Assembly (NCBI RefSeq): GCF_000282995.1
Contig: NZ_ALEE01000282.1
Location: 1-7,677 of the forward strand
Source of the DNA: Melaminivora alkalimesophila
GTDB taxonomy: Bacteria; Pseudomonadota; Gammaproteobacteria; Burkholderiales; Burkholderiaceae_C
Reading direction: 5' to 3'
DNA: 7,677 nt
Notes under the pieces: model-generated
Seen by the model: the letters and a program-made list of their open reading frames with translations, nothing else
What the model was told of the DNA's origin: nothing
The model's database searches: none
Position numbers and translations under genes: made by a program
Shown: positions 7,445 through 7,677 of the stretch, piece by piece
Layout: each line of letters opens with the position of its first letter
How positions within the stretch are numbered: the first letter of the stretch is position 1

Positions 7445-7677
7445 GCGTCTCCGGCGAGCGCCCCGCCGTCCGGCTACCGAGCGTGGACCAAGTGCTGTCC
7501 ACGCCGGCGGCGCGCCGGCTGAGCGCCGAGCACGGCGCGAGCGGCACCACCGCCGCGGTGCGCGCCGCCATCGAGGCGCTGCGGCCGGAATTCCTGGCCG
7601 GCACGCTCGGGCCCGAGGCCGCCAGCCCCGAGGCGATCGCCCGGCAGGCCGGTCAGCGGCTCGCGCAGCGCCTGGAG
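7441..7677 (+). CDS. selA: Selenocysteine synthase SelA, N-terminal part (runs off right edge)
   Basis: SelA is the PLP-dependent L-seryl-tRNA(Sec) selenium transferase that turns Ser-tRNA(Sec) into Sec-tRNA(Sec) using selenophosphate. Only 79 codons are present, covering the N-terminal tRNA-binding/assembly domain. The start VRLPSVDQVLSTPAARRLS resembles the E. coli opening LPAIDRLLRDSSFLSL, and the frame is open to the last base. The PLP lysine and catalytic core lie beyond the window, so the call rests on this short match plus context: directly behind fdhE, ATGA-overlapped, in an operon whose first gene needs Sec at TGA 2349. A selB gene, and perhaps selC, is the expected next neighbour. 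The chosen ATG is the coupled one at 7441. Confidence 0.87.
   Translation, partial: MSVSGERPAVRLPSVDQVLSTPAARRLSAEHGASGTTAAVRAAIEALRPEFLAGTLGPEAASPEAIARQAGQRLAQRLE

Noticed and set aside
1..7677. CRISPR arrays, tRNA/rRNA genes, insertion sequences or phage genes
   Set aside because: I saw no regularly spaced repeats, no cloverleaf or CCA-ended tRNA-like segment, no transposase-like protein and no terminal inverted repeats with target duplications. selC is not in the window.

Overview
The window is ordinary-looking, very GC-rich proteobacterial chromosome with strong GC preference at third codon positions. Protein content resembles Betaproteobacteria, perhaps Comamonadaceae-like; that placement is an inference from composition and remembered homologues, not from a search. 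It carries a nearly complete locus for a respiratory, selenocysteine-containing formate dehydrogenase (FDH-N/FDH-O type) plus the genes that mature it.

Left part (1-1542, minus strand): fdhD, the sulfurtransferase needed to activate formate dehydrogenases, runs leftward. Its stop overlaps by 4 bases the start of a YbbP/FtsX-like ABC-transporter permease that leaves the window at position 1. A 221-base divergent intergenic region (1543-1763) separates fdhD from the rightward operon and must hold the promoter(s); it contains a compact hairpin and a strong Shine-Dalgarno for the catalytic subunit, but no promoter I can name with confidence.

Right part (1764-7677, plus strand): fdnG (alpha, Mo-bisMGD, [4Fe-4S], Tat-exported), fdxH (beta, four [4Fe-4S] clusters, one membrane anchor), fdoI (gamma, cytochrome b556), fdhE (rubredoxin-like maturation/quality-control protein) and the first 79 codons of selA (selenocysteine synthase). 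fdxH/fdoI and fdhE/selA overlap as ATGA, and fdnG/fdxH are 15 bases apart. fdoI/fdhE are separated by 81 bases holding a 10-bp inverted repeat that may act as an attenuator or partial terminator.

The key feature is an in-frame TGA at 2349-2351, codon 196 of fdnG, followed at once by a SECIS-like hairpin. Read through as selenocysteine it joins two open segments into a 1021-residue protein collinear with E. coli FdnG. The window thus encodes a selenoprotein, its two redox partners, two maturation factors and the start of the machinery that makes the selenocysteine its mRNA needs. Electrons from periplasmic formate would pass from Mo/Sec through the alpha and beta Fe-S clusters to the gamma hemes and the quinone pool. 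The overall arrangement is of a known kind (a similar fdnGHI-fdhE-selA-selB order is remembered from Pseudomonas aeruginosa), so I do not claim a new system. The points worth a second look are the SECIS, the unusual codon patch around it, the fdoI-fdhE hairpin and the divergent control region.
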